A stretch of 64,000 bases of DNA, from assembly GCA_947652605.1 (NCBI GenBank), contig OX393576.1, forward strand, positions 11,434,575-11,498,574, written 5' to 3'. Positions 1-11,783 of the stretch are shown piece by piece (positions within the stretch are counted from its first letter, which is position 1; every line of letters begins with the position of its first letter). The DNA is from Elmis aenea. Taxonomy: Eukaryota > Arthropoda > Insecta > Coleoptera > Elmidae. A program made the position numbers and the translations under genes. The notes under the pieces were generated by a model. The model was not told where the DNA came from. It ran no database searches and worked only from the letters and a program-made list of their open reading frames with translations.

Positions 1-122
1 TTTTCCTGGATATTTTTCTTACATACAAGCCATATCATGCAGTGATAATACCGTCAGAAAATGACTTACCAAAAGCTCTTTATTCGCTTCATTTAATAAC
101 ACAAGATTACAACTGCAAAATA

Positions 123-980
123 CAGGGTGTCCCACAAGGTATGCCTTCGTTACTTTTTGCATAAATCGAATGTTTAGGACATAAATAAAATCGTTTCAAG
201 CAAAAAAAAATAATTTAATGTGTCCCTTCATATACAGGGTGTCCCAGTTAAAGTGAACAGCATGGGAATCTCGTAAACGTTAAGAGATGCAGAATTGGTT
301 AAATGGATCAAAAATGTAGGAGTATAATTTAAGAGTGACTGTTTTATGAAAATAAAATCATCAAAAAAATAATAGTTTTTGCTCTATTGATAAAAAACAA
401 AACACGAGGTCTTTGATTTTTGCTTATAACTTGCTTAATTAATGTCACATTCAAAATATTTTTCGACATTATTGGGGCACATTTTGGCGTGGTTTTTAAA
501 TTTGTCAACAAATTTTACCTAAGTATATACCTTTGTTTTTGTTTTTTTAACATCAACTTTCTTATTTTAAATATGGCTGATATTAAAATAACAAAAACAA
601 ATGAAGATATGGAAAATTTATTGACACATTTCAGAACTGCGCAGAAAGTGCTTCAATAATGTCGAAAAACATTTTAAGTGTGATTTTAATAAGCAAGTTA
701 TAAGCAAAAAACAAAAACTTGATGTGTTTTGTGTTTATCAATAGCGCAAAAACTATTGATTTTATTTTTAAGTTTTTTTTTAATATATCATTTGCTCTTA
801 AATTATAGATCATTTTGACCAATTTAACCAACTCTGTATCTCTTACCGTTTATGTGATCCTCATGCTGCTCACTTTAACTGGGACACAGAAATTATTTTT
901 TTTTGCTAAAAATGTTTAATCTAGGTCCTAAACATTAGATTTATGCAAAAAGTAGCGAAGGCATACCTTGTGGGACACCA
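123..980. mobile_element. Outer foldback MITE, split by a second foldback
   Basis: The left end reads CAGGGTGTCCCACAAGG after a TA. The complementary arm lies at about 893-980 and ends in CCTTGTGGGACACC. The arms are about 90 bp and nearly complementary throughout. The interior is occupied by another foldback at 235-888. The right terminus is slightly decayed (CACCATGGG instead of CACCCTGTA). No coding capacity is seen. A TA flank with CAGGGTG ends fits non-autonomous Tc1/mariner/IS630-type elements. Confidence 0.8.
235..888. mobile_element. Inner foldback MITE nested in the previous one
   Basis: It starts CAGGGTGTCCCAGTTAAAG after TA at 233-234 and ends with the complementary CTTTAACTGGGACAC. 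The arms run about 235-480 and 645-888, leaving a loop of about 165 bp. Small open frames inside, such as 420-659, are by-products of the inverted repeat. A transcript through it would fold into a long hairpin. Confidence 0.8.
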
Positions 981-988
981 TGGGCGTC

Positions 989-2078
989 CGTAGGAGGGGA
1001 GAAAACGGGGCACTCCCCCCCCCCCATTGGGATTGAGTTAAAATGAAATATGAAAAAGACGTGTATAAACAAATCATAAAAATTAACAAACTAAATTAAA
1101 ATGTATATACACCTGTATATTATTATTTGTCTCTATGCGTTCGCCCATGTGGCTGTATCTACGAAGAAAACAAAAATAATGACCTTAAAAAAAAACACCA
1201 TGAGATCAAAAATAATCCCAGACAATCAGTGCCTGAAACACACTTTAGATACTTGGGATGCGACATCATACGATCAGGATGTCTTTGTTTAAAGAAGTTT
1301 ATAAATAAAATTTTGGTGTTAGATACCTTTAAATAAAGCACATTTCTTATACTAAACGTTCAATTTATCTTCGGTATTAGCGCCTAAGTAATTTATACCG
1401 CAGTGTTTCTTTGCTCTAAAAACTATTTGTTCACAATAAATTTTGAAATTATAACCCCATAAACGCTAACAAATTAGTTGTGTCCGTTTTGGCAGTAGCG
1501 GTTGCTCAATATGCGCTGGGCGAATATGTGATTTAAATACTCGGTTTCATAAAGTCGGTCTTTATCTTGTCATCACGTTTTCTACTACTTTTTGTGACAT
1601 ACCATAGCCTGCTTAATTTTGTAAATTTATTCAGGAACGTCTTTTTGCAATAACGTCGTTCAGAATTAATGAATTATGTTTGTATGGAGTAAGAAGAACG
1701 CGGGAATGGGCGATCAATTACTATAATTATTGTTTAATTCCCGACTCTTTTTATTTCACACGATGTTTTTGGCGTGGCGGTTTGTTAAAGGTGTCGGGAT
1801 AATGAAACATAATACACCGTTTATAATTTTTTTCTTAATACCGATAAAACGGTGTCCCATTAGTTATGTCGTTTTAAAAGATTAAATATATTGATTTAAA
1901 TGCAAATAACACATAAATTATTATTTTCAATACATTTAATGGGTCTTAATAAAAAATGGTTTAAATAAGCAAAATTGCTCAGAAAATCCAAATAATTTAA
2001 AAGATGTTTAACAGATTAACCAATTATTTATTGATTTTACGTAGATTGTGGTAAAGAACCAAGTTTTTTTTGCGTTGA
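989..2078. other. Stretch without recognisable gene
   Basis: AT-rich non-coding sequence with a run of C at about 1013-1025. Short open frames at 1101-1341 overlap on both strands and show no recognisable domain. Nothing else is supported. Confidence 0.5.
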
Positions 2079-2700
2079 TGGGAATTAAACTCCAGTATCG
2101 AAGTGTAATAAAATATCTCACAAAAGTGGGCAAGAAGGTCAAAAGTTCTTCATCAAAGAATGACCGAGGTGTCTGGAAATAAAGCCCCATCTTTATTCCA
2201 AGTAAAATTTTTGTCTAAGCAGTTTCGCTGGGATGAGGACTCTACACAGGATGATCCAAAATTAGGTCGACCGGTTGAGGCAAGAACTGAAGACGTGGTT
2301 TAAGAAAATTGAAGATTTGGTGCTGACAGATCGGCGGATGGAGTTGTTTTTTATTGCCAGAGAAGTCCGAAACAACGGTTTGGAAAGTTTTGCACGACGA
2401 TTTGTGTATGAAGAAAGTGTCTGCGCGTTGACTTCCAAGGCTCCTTACGCCGGAGCTAATAACCTGTCAGGAAAGAAATTTCCTAAGAAATGTTATCGCT
2501 TCACAAAGCTTTTTTCACGAATTGTTGCAGGGGTTGAGACTTGGGGGTATCAAAAGATCCTCCTACTAAACAAGAATCTATGCAGTGGGTTCACAAAGGT
2601 TCGTCTCTCCCAAAAAAAAAACACGATCTTTGGCCGGAAAACTACTTGCAACCATTTTTTGGGTGAGGAAGGAGTTTTGCTTAGTGGATAGAGTTGATGT
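2079..2700 (+). pseudogene. Mariner transposase relic
   Basis: Translating across frames gives the N-terminal helix-turn-helix of a mariner transposase (YRSVIKYLTKVGKK at about 2097), then FRWDEDSTQDDPKLGRP at about 2226-2270. Next come the first catalytic region, with GVETW where active mariners have DETW, and ATIFW...LVD at about 2650-2690. The reading frame is broken by several frameshifts and stops, and the catalytic Asp is changed to Val, so it cannot be active. The C-terminal third with the remaining catalytic acids is missing; a different element's sequence follows. No terminal inverted repeats were found. Confidence 0.75.
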
Positions 2701-2940
2701 GGAGCAATTTATTACACATTCACTACCAGACGCTACTATCAAATGCGAACAGTTACAAGCGAGAAGTCCAACGTACGCCTCTTTTAAGGTAGAAATAGTT
2801 AAGAATTTGGCTGCGACCCTCCTGAAGCCCGATTTTTGCCCTATTGGTGTTGGTGTACGCCATTATAAAATCTCTTTTTTTTTCGGGAATCGTCAGCACG
2901 GATGTAATACATCACAAAATCAAACCTTTTGGGGAAAATA
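2701..2940 (+). pseudogene. Non-LTR retrotransposon ORF1/Gag-like fragment
   Basis: An open stretch directly abutting the mariner relic contains KCEQLQARSPTYASFKVEI and LLKPDFCPIGVGV. It resembles the conserved segment of insect non-LTR ORF1 (Gag-like RNA-binding) proteins, which have a YASFKV...W/CP-GV-VR pattern. It ends at a stop near 2941 with no zinc knuckle downstream. The abrupt change of family at about 2700 implies one element inserted into, or recombined with, the other. The assignment rests on motif memory. Confidence 0.5.
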
Positions 2941-3210
2941 AGAAAGGACGTCAATTCGCTGTCTGTTATATGGTCAAGTGAGCTGCGGCCGAATTTATTG
3001 TTAAAAATGTTGAGCTGTTAATAATTGTTGTTCTTTTGAGGCTGCCACTGGACATAGTATTGATGTGTTCTTTTAAAAAAATGAATATTTTATTGGACAT
3101 AGCATATAGTGAGCAAAAACGTCAATTATTGCTGGGATTTTAACATACATTTCTTGCAAAAAAAAAAAATACTGATAGTGTTGACAGATTTGTGTAGCTG
3201 TTGAACTGTT

Positions 3211-3850
3211 TTAATATGAGATATACCAATTTAAAATGGTGTTCTTCTTATGGGTTCCTCTTGCACCTTTTGGTGTCGAGGTAATGGACAATGTGCCTCC
3301 TTGTCTTAGCCCCACTGTTGTTTTAAATTCCTGGGAACTGCTGTTATGCGTTCGCACATAATTTCTGCTACCCTTATATAAACTCTTAATGGCGTTTAAT
3401 AATCCTTCTCCCACTCCACTTTGTTTCAATATCTTCCAGATCTTTTCCCTTGGCACTCTATCAAAGGCTTTAGACAGATCGATAAAGCACAAGTACACCA
3501 TTTTTGAATGTTCCATTGTTTTTCCACTTAACTGTCTTAACGTAAAAGTTAGATCCTGCGTGCTTCTACCCGGTCTAAAGCCACATTGCGCCTGTTTCAA
3601 ACTTCTTTCGAAATATTCCTTAATCTCTCCTCCAAAATTCTTTCATATAATTGTTCTGCTACACTAAGTAGAGATATGCCTCTATATTTTTCGCGGGAGA
3701 TACCTTCCAGTCCTTTGGAATACCCTTTTCCTGACTTGCTTTATTTACTATTCTTAGCAGCATTTTCTTTCCATTTACTCCCATGTATTTAATAATTTCA
3801 GGTAAAACGCCATTATAGCCTGCTGCTTTTCCAATTTTCATTTTATGTAC
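3211..3850 (-). pseudogene. Non-LTR reverse transcriptase fragment
   Basis: On the minus strand, an N-terminal RT piece (KIGKAAGYNGVLPEIIKY, about 3841-3780) is followed by QCGFRPGRSTQDLTF, FIDLSKAFDRVPREKIW (RT motif A region) and GLRQGGTLS (motif B, normally LRQG-PLS). Frames shift between the two parts at about 3600-3660, and the YADD/FADD catalytic box that should follow is absent because the similarity stops at about 3211. It is a truncated, dead retrotransposon copy of a different family from the jockey-like copies at 9.3, 39.8 and 42.7 kb. Confidence 0.8.
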
Positions 3851-4072
3851 CTACCTATTGTTCTATCCAACTCATCTTCCGTTATTTCTTGTTCATATTC
3901 TTGTTCTATTGTTTCGTATTCCTCATGCCCTTGCTCTTCTTCCTCGTCATTCATTATGTTTAAATTTGTTTAAGAATAAATTGGAATTTTATCTAATACA
4001 CCGCGAGTTTTATTTGATTGAAGAGTTTCTTCTAGAAAACGAGGGTTTTGTTGTATCTCAATGTATTATCTA

Positions 4073-4104
4073 ATTGTATTTGTATTTGTATTTGTATATT
4101 GCAT
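4073..4104. repeat. (ATTTGT)n microsatellite
   Basis: Roughly five tandem TGTATT units, continuing as degenerate copies to about 4137. Confidence 0.8.
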
Positions 4105-4137
4105 TTGTATCTTTTATTCTGTATTTTTGTATTTGCG

Positions 4138-5805
4138 ACTTTTCATAAACTATTGTACAAATGTATGTACCTAGTCAATGTGAATAAATTACTATTAATT
4201 TTTGTTATTATTATTATTATACAAAAAAAGACAATACACTTTGGCAACACCATTATACATTTTTGTAATTTTGTCCCAGTTTGCGTATGGGTAATTAACT
4301 GACTCTGAGTTATATTTTTACAGAGTTGCACTTGTAATACGGTAGATTATTGTCACCCGGTATAAAATAATATTTAATAAACATCAGCAACCAAGAAAAA
4401 TAAATATTATCGGATCGGTCTTCTAAAACGTGTTCTGTGACAATAATAAAATAATGATACCAATAACTCATAAAATACATCATTGTGTGTACTGCAAGAC
4501 TGTAAACGTCACCTCACTATGTATTTAGCCCTTACAAAAGCAATTTTAAACCAAAATAACCGATGCTTATTTAAAAGCATTGTAATATACACAACAAATC
4601 TCTTAAACGCTATAAAGTTATGGGACAACCATTCACTGTTACTTATTGCATACCACTTTATCAAGGCCGAGATAAATGTTCTCTGTATGTGCAACTTGCC
4701 AACAGAACAACCGACGGGTGGTAGGTGGTTCACATCAGAAACATATTTATTACAAACTGTACTTTTACATTTTATACCAATATTTGCACTAAGAGCGATA
4801 AATATTATTTTAATGGTCGTTTATTTCGCGTTTTAAAGGCCACATTTCATATTTACGCCAATGGATGCTAGCACTTAATCCCTGTCATCGTTTTTCACAG
4901 AACAAATTGAGAATTGCAAGGAAGTCCTGGCAATTATCGTTACATTCCTGAGCGATTGTATGAGGTGCGTATGAGCATGTGCAAATAAGTTTATTTAAAC
5001 ATTGTTTTGGAAAGTATTTGCTCAGTAAAAATTCAATTTTGCTAGTTGCCACGTTAGGTACACCTGAATAATAATTAAGAAAATAATTTACTCACACAGA
5101 GACAACTTACGCCTATAAAATTATTTGAAAAAACGATAGTTGCCAGAAATAAGATAAGGGATTTTTTAGATTAAGTTTTTATACATTGTTTCTAGTTCAC
5201 ATTAAAATAATATGGCTTTCAAATTATGATTAATGGTTAGATTCAAACATTTATAACAAAGCAGGCTTGCTGTAGTTACAACTCACTTAGGTTAGCCCAC
5301 TTTGATGTAAGTCTCAAAAAAAATCATCAGTTCGCAAATCAATTTAAAACCGCGTATCTCCTCTAAAACCTCTTCAAAAAAGTTATTTATAATTACGTTT
5401 TTCCACCACGAACAGAAGTATCGGCTTGTTGTTAACACAAATTAGTTTTTATGTATCTCCTACTGTTCTGGATACAGTTACACGAAACTTAATTTCAACA
5501 TAACATTAAATAACGTCAGGTTAAAAAAGGTTAATGTGATTTTTTAATTAATTTTAGTGTAACTATAATCGGGAAACAGTGGGAAACACATAAAAATTAA
5601 TTTGTAACAGTTACTAACAAACACGTTTTATTTTTGTGAAAAAACAGCCAACTGTGGAGTTTCATACTATAAAAATTCTTCACCTCAACTATTATTGATT
5701 TATTAGCATACCGACCACGTTCAGATTATAATTATATCGGGAAATAATTTTTAACAGACTAACTTAAGTTCCTTTTAATATTTTTTGCGTTAAATGTTTG
5801 ATATA
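4138..5805. other. Stretch without recognisable gene
   Basis: AT-rich. Open frames of 74-117 codons at 4483-4836 and on the opposite strand overlap and have no domain I recognise. No inverted repeats or element ends were noticed. Confidence 0.5.
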
Positions 5806-6149
5806 AGAACAAATACCTGGGCGTAGAAATAACGGACAATGTAAAAAGCAACTAAGAAATTAGAAATCGAATAGGACAAGGAAAGACGATAATTAGACAA
5901 CTGCATGGACTATCATGGGACCGAAAAATAGCTAAAAATAGGAAAATTAAAATCTACAAAACAATACTAGAAAGTGTCAGTACATGCGGATCAGAATTAT
6001 AAATCCGCCAGTAGGAGAAGTCAAGGATTCATTCGCCTTGCGAAGGAGATGAGCTACTGGCGACGATGCTGAGGCTGTACAAGAACAGACAAGAAGAGAA
6101 ACAAAGATGAAATAAGTGTAGATGTAGACATAGAACTCAAAAGAGTAAG
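5806..6149 (+). pseudogene. Non-LTR reverse transcriptase C-terminal fragment, interrupted by a hAT element
   Basis: Translation gives NKYLGVEITDN, then QLHGLSWDRKIAKNRKIKIYKTILE, the classic post-YADD region of non-LTR reverse transcriptases (K-YLGV...K--IYK-I). Several stops are present. It ends with KRVRWY at 6139-6156, exactly where the hAT element begins. The expected GHV-RM-like tail seems to resume after the element at about 7569-7615 (ERMKTDGLKK). Confidence 0.7.
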
Positions 6150-6157
6150 ATGGTATG

Positions 6158-7560
6158 CAGGGCCGGCCTTAAGCACATTGCACCGATTCCATCGCCTGGG
6201 GCCCCGCACTTAAAGGGGGCACCGCGCTCAAAAAAATAAAACATATAAATACAATGCTTATTAATAGCATAGAAACAAACAGCAATTCTCTATCATATTA
6301 CTTAAAAAAGATATTGTTCAATAGTGAAATACTAAACTTAATAAATAAACTATATCACAGTAATATAATAGATTATTTATCAAATATTATCATCAAATCA
6401 TCAAAGCTTTCGTGAAATAATTGCAGTTGAAACGTTTACGAAACGCAAAAAGTGAAGCAAAATCTTTGGCTACTCAAATGAAAGATTACCAGTTCTTGGT
6501 ATTTTTAGTTTTCTGGCATAATTTGCTTTTCCAAGTGAACTTAGTAAGCAAAGAATTACAAGGTGAAACCTCAGATCTGTCTTCGGGAATACTCACTTCT
6601 GAAAAATTGTGCAAATGGCTAGAGTGTACCGAAAAAAACGTTTTAAAGATGTATTAATCGGTGCAAATGATTTTGCAAGCGATTTAGATTTTCCTCCAAA
6701 ATTCAAGTTAAACTATTACGGAAACGCAAGAGGCAATTTGCAGACGAGTCCTCAGACGACCCTGTTGTTGATCCAAAGGAAGCATACAAAATAAACTGTT
6801 TTAATCAAGTGTTAGATAAAACACTGCAGTCTCTTCAACCTCGATTTAAACAATCAAAAGACAACATAGATTTATAAAGTGTTTTATGGACATTTCACAA
6901 TCAATCCAAAGAGACTACATTAAAATGTGCTGCTGATTTACAAATTGCTTTAAAATACGGCGAATCGGTGGACTTAAATGGAGGCGGAAGAAATAGAAGC
7001 TTTAAAAGTAACTATTCCACAAAGTTGTTGCAATCCTTTAAATATACTTAAATATTTGGTTTGTAATAATCGTCCAATCTCGTTTCCAAATTTATTTATT
7101 GCACCAAGGATCTTTCTTACTATACCGGTAACAGTCACTGCGGGGGAAAGAAGTTTTTCAAAATTAAAATTAATTAAAACGTATTTACGATCCACTATTT
7201 CTGAAGAACATTTAAATTCACTCGCAATTATGCCAATTAAAAGTGAAGTCATGAGGCAGATGACTTCGACAACCTATTAACAGATTTTGCGGAAGCAAAA
7301 TCTAGAAAGATTAATTTTAATTGAGTTTCTATTTCGTTTATAAAAATATGAGTTCTTTTTCTTTGGTTCATAGTGAATTTGTCTAATTTTATGTTTTGCT
7401 ATGTTTGTTACAATACTATTTTAGCAATTGTTGGTTCAAAATTTTATTTAAAAAATAAATTATTTACCTACATAAGAATGCGTAAATAATTTTTTTGTTG
7501 GGAGATGGGGCCCGCAGCTTGTCCTTGCATCGGGCCCCGCGCTTACTAGGGCCGGCCCTG
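6158..7560 (+). mobile_element. Decayed hAT element (ZMYM1-like group)
   Basis: The ends are inverted: CAGGGCCGGCC at 6158 and GGCCGGCCCTG at 7560. GC-rich subterminal GGGGCCCCGC blocks occur at both ends. The flanks ATGGTATG (6150-6157) and ATGATGTG (7561-7568) agree at 6 of 8 positions, consistent with a decayed 8-bp hAT target duplication. Length is 1403 bp. Internal coding remnants match the hAT family often annotated as zinc finger MYM-type protein 1. It is inserted in the tail of an older reverse transcriptase relic. Confidence 0.85.
6421..7290 (+). pseudogene. hAT transposase remnants
   Basis: An N-terminal/middle piece (SLATQMKDYQFLVFLVFWHN, then LFQVNLVSKELQ at about 6466-6560) is typical of ZMYM1-like hAT transposases. 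A C-terminal piece (6978-7280) contains IPVTVTAGERSFSKLKLIK and LRSTISEEHLNSLAI, the hAT dimerisation domain. Multiple stops and a large internal deletion separate them, so no functional transposase is encoded. Confidence 0.85.
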
Positions 7561-7614
7561 ATGATGTGGTTACATACAAAGAACGAATGAAAACAGATGG
7601 CTTAAAAAAATATG

Positions 7615-8503
7615 GGTGCAGCAATATACAAGAGGACAAAGACACACTATTCGTAAATAAAATGGCGAAATATTTCAATCCAACTGTACTGCAACTACAG
7701 AATTTTTTGGGCCACCTATGTTATTTGGCGAATATTGATTTAATACTTTTACACTCATTAATTTTACATTACGACAACATTATTAAGATCCAAAATTGGA
7801 ATTAACACAAACTTATCTTCTGCACCATTCTCCTCCTTAACACGTACATCTAAAATTTTCGCGATTACGAGCGATTGTCGTTCTCCAATCAACTGTTAAG
7901 TGCTGATACCAACTCGGAACTTTTTTAAACGGAAGTACTTTGCAAAAAATAGCTTGTCTATCACTTTTCCTTAATAAATGAGACCATTACTTCCGCGCCA
8001 TGAAGTTTTCTCCAACAAACAAGCATCGTTGGAGTTTTTCGTACGCCGTACGTTCGCTAATTAAATTTATGGCATCCTTCGAAGTAAAATGTACGTTAAT
8101 TTTTAACGTGAAATACTAGAATCGGCTGCCAATTTAAACTACCACTTCGAAAACTGTTATGTGTCGAACGACTGGGAATTGCAGCTGGAATCCACTATTG
8201 GAACAGGATCGTACGAACGCTGGCTTTATTATATGTGGTTTTCAACACAGAAGTGCATGTGGAGACGACGGTTTAAACTTTATGATCCATTATACGTCGC
8301 TAATGCAGATAGATTTATTGAATATTTGTAGTTAACGATTTATTTGTTCGGAATATACGAGCCCATCAGTGACTTCAGCGATTGAAGTTAATGTGTGTTA
8401 GCAAAAAAACTAGTAGATTTACAGTAGTACTAAAGGATTAAAAACTAGACCAAGTCTTGTCAAATTCAAAGATTGTTAGCATTTTGTAAATACAGCAAAT
8501 AGT
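7615..8503. other. Stretch without recognisable gene
   Basis: The first 50 bp may be the tail of the reverse transcriptase relic interrupted by the hAT element. The rest is AT-rich with no coding signal I can support. Confidence 0.4.
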
Positions 8504-8736
8504 TAGGGTTTCTTTCCGGGATACCGGGATCCCGATCTATTTTAAGCTATTTTATACAGAGTGTACAAAAAGTAACGTAACGGATTAATATCTCGTCTTG
8601 TGGCAATTTTACAAAAATAAGTTTCGAATAAACGTTGTTTGTGGTAATTTACAACATAACCTGAAATTATTTTCAACTATACACAATGTTTTGTTTTTGC
8701 GCACCGATACGTCACTTTAAACAGAACACCCTGTAT
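8504..8736. mobile_element. Fragments of transposon ends
   Basis: TAGGGTTTC followed by CCGGGATACCGGGATCCCG at about 8504-8540 resembles the end of hAT-like elements such as the one at 15225-16444. At 8557 a TA-flanked CAGAGTGTAC begins, and at about 8726-8736 an inverted ACACCCTG followed by TATA occurs; both look like CAGGGTG-type MITE ends. The two are not clear inverted copies of each other, so these are fragments. Confidence 0.4.
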
Positions 8737-9118
8737 ATTTTGCACTTTTTAGATGCAAAATTAAATTGTCTTTCAAAATGTATAGGGTTTTATATGTCTA
8801 AAATCAATCGTTTTTGAGTTATTTAAGTTTTTTCAAAGGTTGCTTTTCTCGAAGTTGCTTTTATCAAGTATTTACTGTATCTATTAATAAATAATTTTTC
8901 TCAAAAAATTTCCTATGTTTGTTTTTTTATGCATGATCTCGTTTAGAATTTAATTCACTATCAAAAAAGGGGATGAAGGATTAATAGCCACAATTAACAG
9001 AATTATGTGCGAACTCACAACAATAGTTCTCAGGAATTTAAGACGGGAGGGGAGGGGGGCACTTTAAGTCCTGTGCTTTTTATATTTCTAACTAGCACTT
9101 AGCCCGTCCTAGGACGGG

Positions 9119-9240
9119 ATTGTCAAGTATGATATACGTCAACCCGCGTTACAAATTACTATAATAACATTACAGATTACTATACTATAATAACATAACC
9201 TCATGATGATTGTCAAGTATGACATAAGTCAACCCGTAGC
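9119..9240. repeat. Two direct copies of a ~28-bp segment
   Basis: ATTGTCAAGTATGATATACG... (from about 9119) recurs as ATTGTCAAGTATGACATAAG... at about 9210, both followed by TCAACCCG. A TATAATAACAT motif is also repeated between them. Function unknown; probably a decayed tandem repeat upstream of the retrotransposon relic. Confidence 0.6.
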
Positions 9241-9310
9241 TATATTCATGCGTTATAGATAGTCACAGATAGAGTCACAGACAGAGTCAGGCTGGACTTT
9301 TATATTTCTA

Positions 9311-10362
9311 ATGCTAGAAAAACTATTATAAAAACGACTTAAGCCAACATTGGAAGAAAGAGAATTAATACCCAGCCATCAGTTTGGATTTCGTAATCAG
9401 CATAGTATAATAGAACAAGTACACAGAATTGTGAAAGAAATAAGTAACAACTTAGAATCTAAAAAGTATTGTTCTGCTGTGTTTTTAGAAGTCAAACAAG
9501 CGTTTGATAAAGTATGGCATCAAGGCCTATGCCACAAACTTAAAAAAGTACTGCCGCACCATTTTTACGAAATCCTTTCTTCTTATTTGAAACATAGATG
9601 GTTTCTAATCAAGCAGCGAGATGAGTTATTAGATTTCCACACCATTGCATCTGGAGTACCTCAGGGCAGCGTGTTAGGGCCAGTACTCCACACTACCCTC
9701 TATTTACAGCCGACATACCTACAACTAATTTAACAACTGTAGCCACATTTGCTGATAATACAGCCATATTAGCATCAGATACCAACCCTGCCAATGCATC
9801 CGCAAAACTGCAGAACAATCTACACATGGTCGAAAAAAGGCTAAGAAAATGGAAACTACAGGTTAACAATCTAAAATCAGCACATGTGACGTTCACCATG
9901 AGAAGAGGGGCATGCCCATCAGTGACACTAAACAATACTCCAATACTACAAGCTGAAGACGTGAAAGAGGCTCACACGGTGAAAACATAGTTTTACTAAG
10001 AGAAAGCAGCTGGGACTCAAATTAAGCTAACTGGAAAAAAATCACAACTGAAAATTGAAAACAAGCTCTTGCTTCACAAAACCATAGTAAAACCTATATG
10101 GTCATACGGCATCCAACTTTGGGGTACTGCCAGCATTTCTAATACAGAAATCCTCCAACGATCCCAGAACAAAGCGCTAAGAAGCATTGTGGATGCACCA
10201 TGGTATGTACCTAATCACATAATTCAAAGTGATTTTAAAATTAAAACAGTGCGTGAAGAAATTAAAAGCTTATATGTGAAATACCAAGACAGACTTATTG
10301 TGCATCCAAACAACCTAACCACACAACTCTTAAAAAACAACGATGAAATCAGAAGACTCTAA
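9311..10362 (+). pseudogene. Jockey-type reverse transcriptase relic, copy 1
   Basis: RT motifs appear in order: LIPSHQFGFRNQHS, SAVFLEVKQAFDKVWHQGL (motif A), SGVPQGSVLGPVL (motif B). After a frameshift near 9690 comes TTVATFADNTAIL, where the catalytic FADD box has become FADN. The C-terminal part includes KTIVKPIWSYGIQLWG and ends with an EIKSLYVKYQDRL tail at 10362. Several frameshifts and stops are present, so it is dead. It is the same family as the copies at 39.8 and 42.7 kb. Confidence 0.85.
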
Positions 10363-10611
10363 CGTTTTAAAACATCGGACTTATCTACCACGTTTGATTA
10401 GTTGTACACTTTGATACGCAAATATGAATATAGTTCTACACTGTAATTAAATAATTAGGTAGATAATCGTACAAGAGAGAGAACCGTCAATTGACTGCTC
10501 AGAAAGTTTAGTTTAGGATAAATTTTAAGTTTAGTTTAAGCTAACATAACATTTACTTATTGTTTACAGGCAACAGATTGTAAATAACCACGGATTTCTT
10601 TAAAAAAAAAT

Positions 10612-10970
10612 CTAATGCAAAGAAAATACAAAGAAGTTCCACTGGGGATGGTATAAGCTGGAACCAATGAAATTAACAGAACTCACCTTTGCATATGATG
10701 TGGTGTTATTTGCTAAAAATAAAAGGATTTCCAACATAATCTGGCCGTATTGAAGCGAAATATTATTTAATTGGTGTTCTTTAAATATTTTTACCACATT
10801 TGGCTTTAAAGTAATGCATTCATATTGTGCCTGGTGCATCAGCATGCGAATACTTTTCAATAATACGTATTTGAACGCGAAAACTAAATTCCTTTATTGG
10901 CTTTGTATGTGACAAATGCCCTATATAAAGAAGTCATAAAACTATCTAGCTATAAGCAGGATCGTGCTGG
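10612..10970 (+). pseudogene. Probable second reverse transcriptase fragment
   Basis: A short open segment reads KLTELTFAYDVVLFAKN, which looks like the (L)-FADD-VLFA catalytic box of a non-LTR reverse transcriptase with the first catalytic Asp changed to Tyr. Similarity fades downstream through stops. Confidence 0.5.
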
Positions 10971-11783
10971 AATGAAGTTTGCCACGTGAAATTAAAGTTG
11001 TAAACTAATATTGTTCGATACCGGAAGAAAATAAAAACGCTCCAAGTTTGTATCTTCGAACTTGGAAGGTGTTAAAAAATTTAATTAAATAAAGAACAGG
11101 AGTCAAGTCAGCCCCGTTGACAAGATCGAAGCTATAATCAATCTTCTGCTCGCAGTGTGATGGCTCCTTTCGTCAATGAAATATTATACGGTAAAGACCC
11201 GCTTAGCTCGATTCTTCGTGGGTAATTATCATCGAGTTAATTATTACATAGAAGATCTTTGGTTTCGTGTTTCGCTGAACAATGATAGCGTACTTAAATA
11301 AACAGATGGTTGAAGTTAATTGCTATTATCTCAATAAATTAAAGATAATATGGCGCGTTAAAATACATCGAGATTTAACAAAAGCCAAAAAAGAATGCAG
11401 TACTTATTTTTTATGAACTACATTTTTTTGAAATATTTGGTAACAATACCACTCTATTACTAGACGCAGAACTCGATAAGAAGTTGGTACAAATTCACAA
11501 AACTTTGCTAAAATGAACTCTTATATAGATCGCGGTGGAAATTTGCGACAAAGAAAAGGAAAGTTTTTTAGTGCTGTGAGTTTTTAGACAAAGTTTTGCC
11601 ACTAGAAAATGCATTACTTAAAGATAAGAAGTTTCGGGCTTAATTAAAATGAATTTGGCGACAAAGATGTTATAATATATTATTGTAATGCTTAATTTAC
11701 CATAGATAAACTTATTATTAAATCGTCAAAATTTAACCAGGATCTCCATTTAAATGAGGCCAAAAGAATAAAATTATCACGTA
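10971..11783. other. Stretch without recognisable gene
   Basis: AT-rich; nothing recognised on either strand. Confidence 0.5.

Noticed and set aside
420..831. Open frames on both strands, apparently small proteins
   Set aside because: They lie in the loop and arms of the nested foldbacks; mirror-image frames are expected from inverted repeats.
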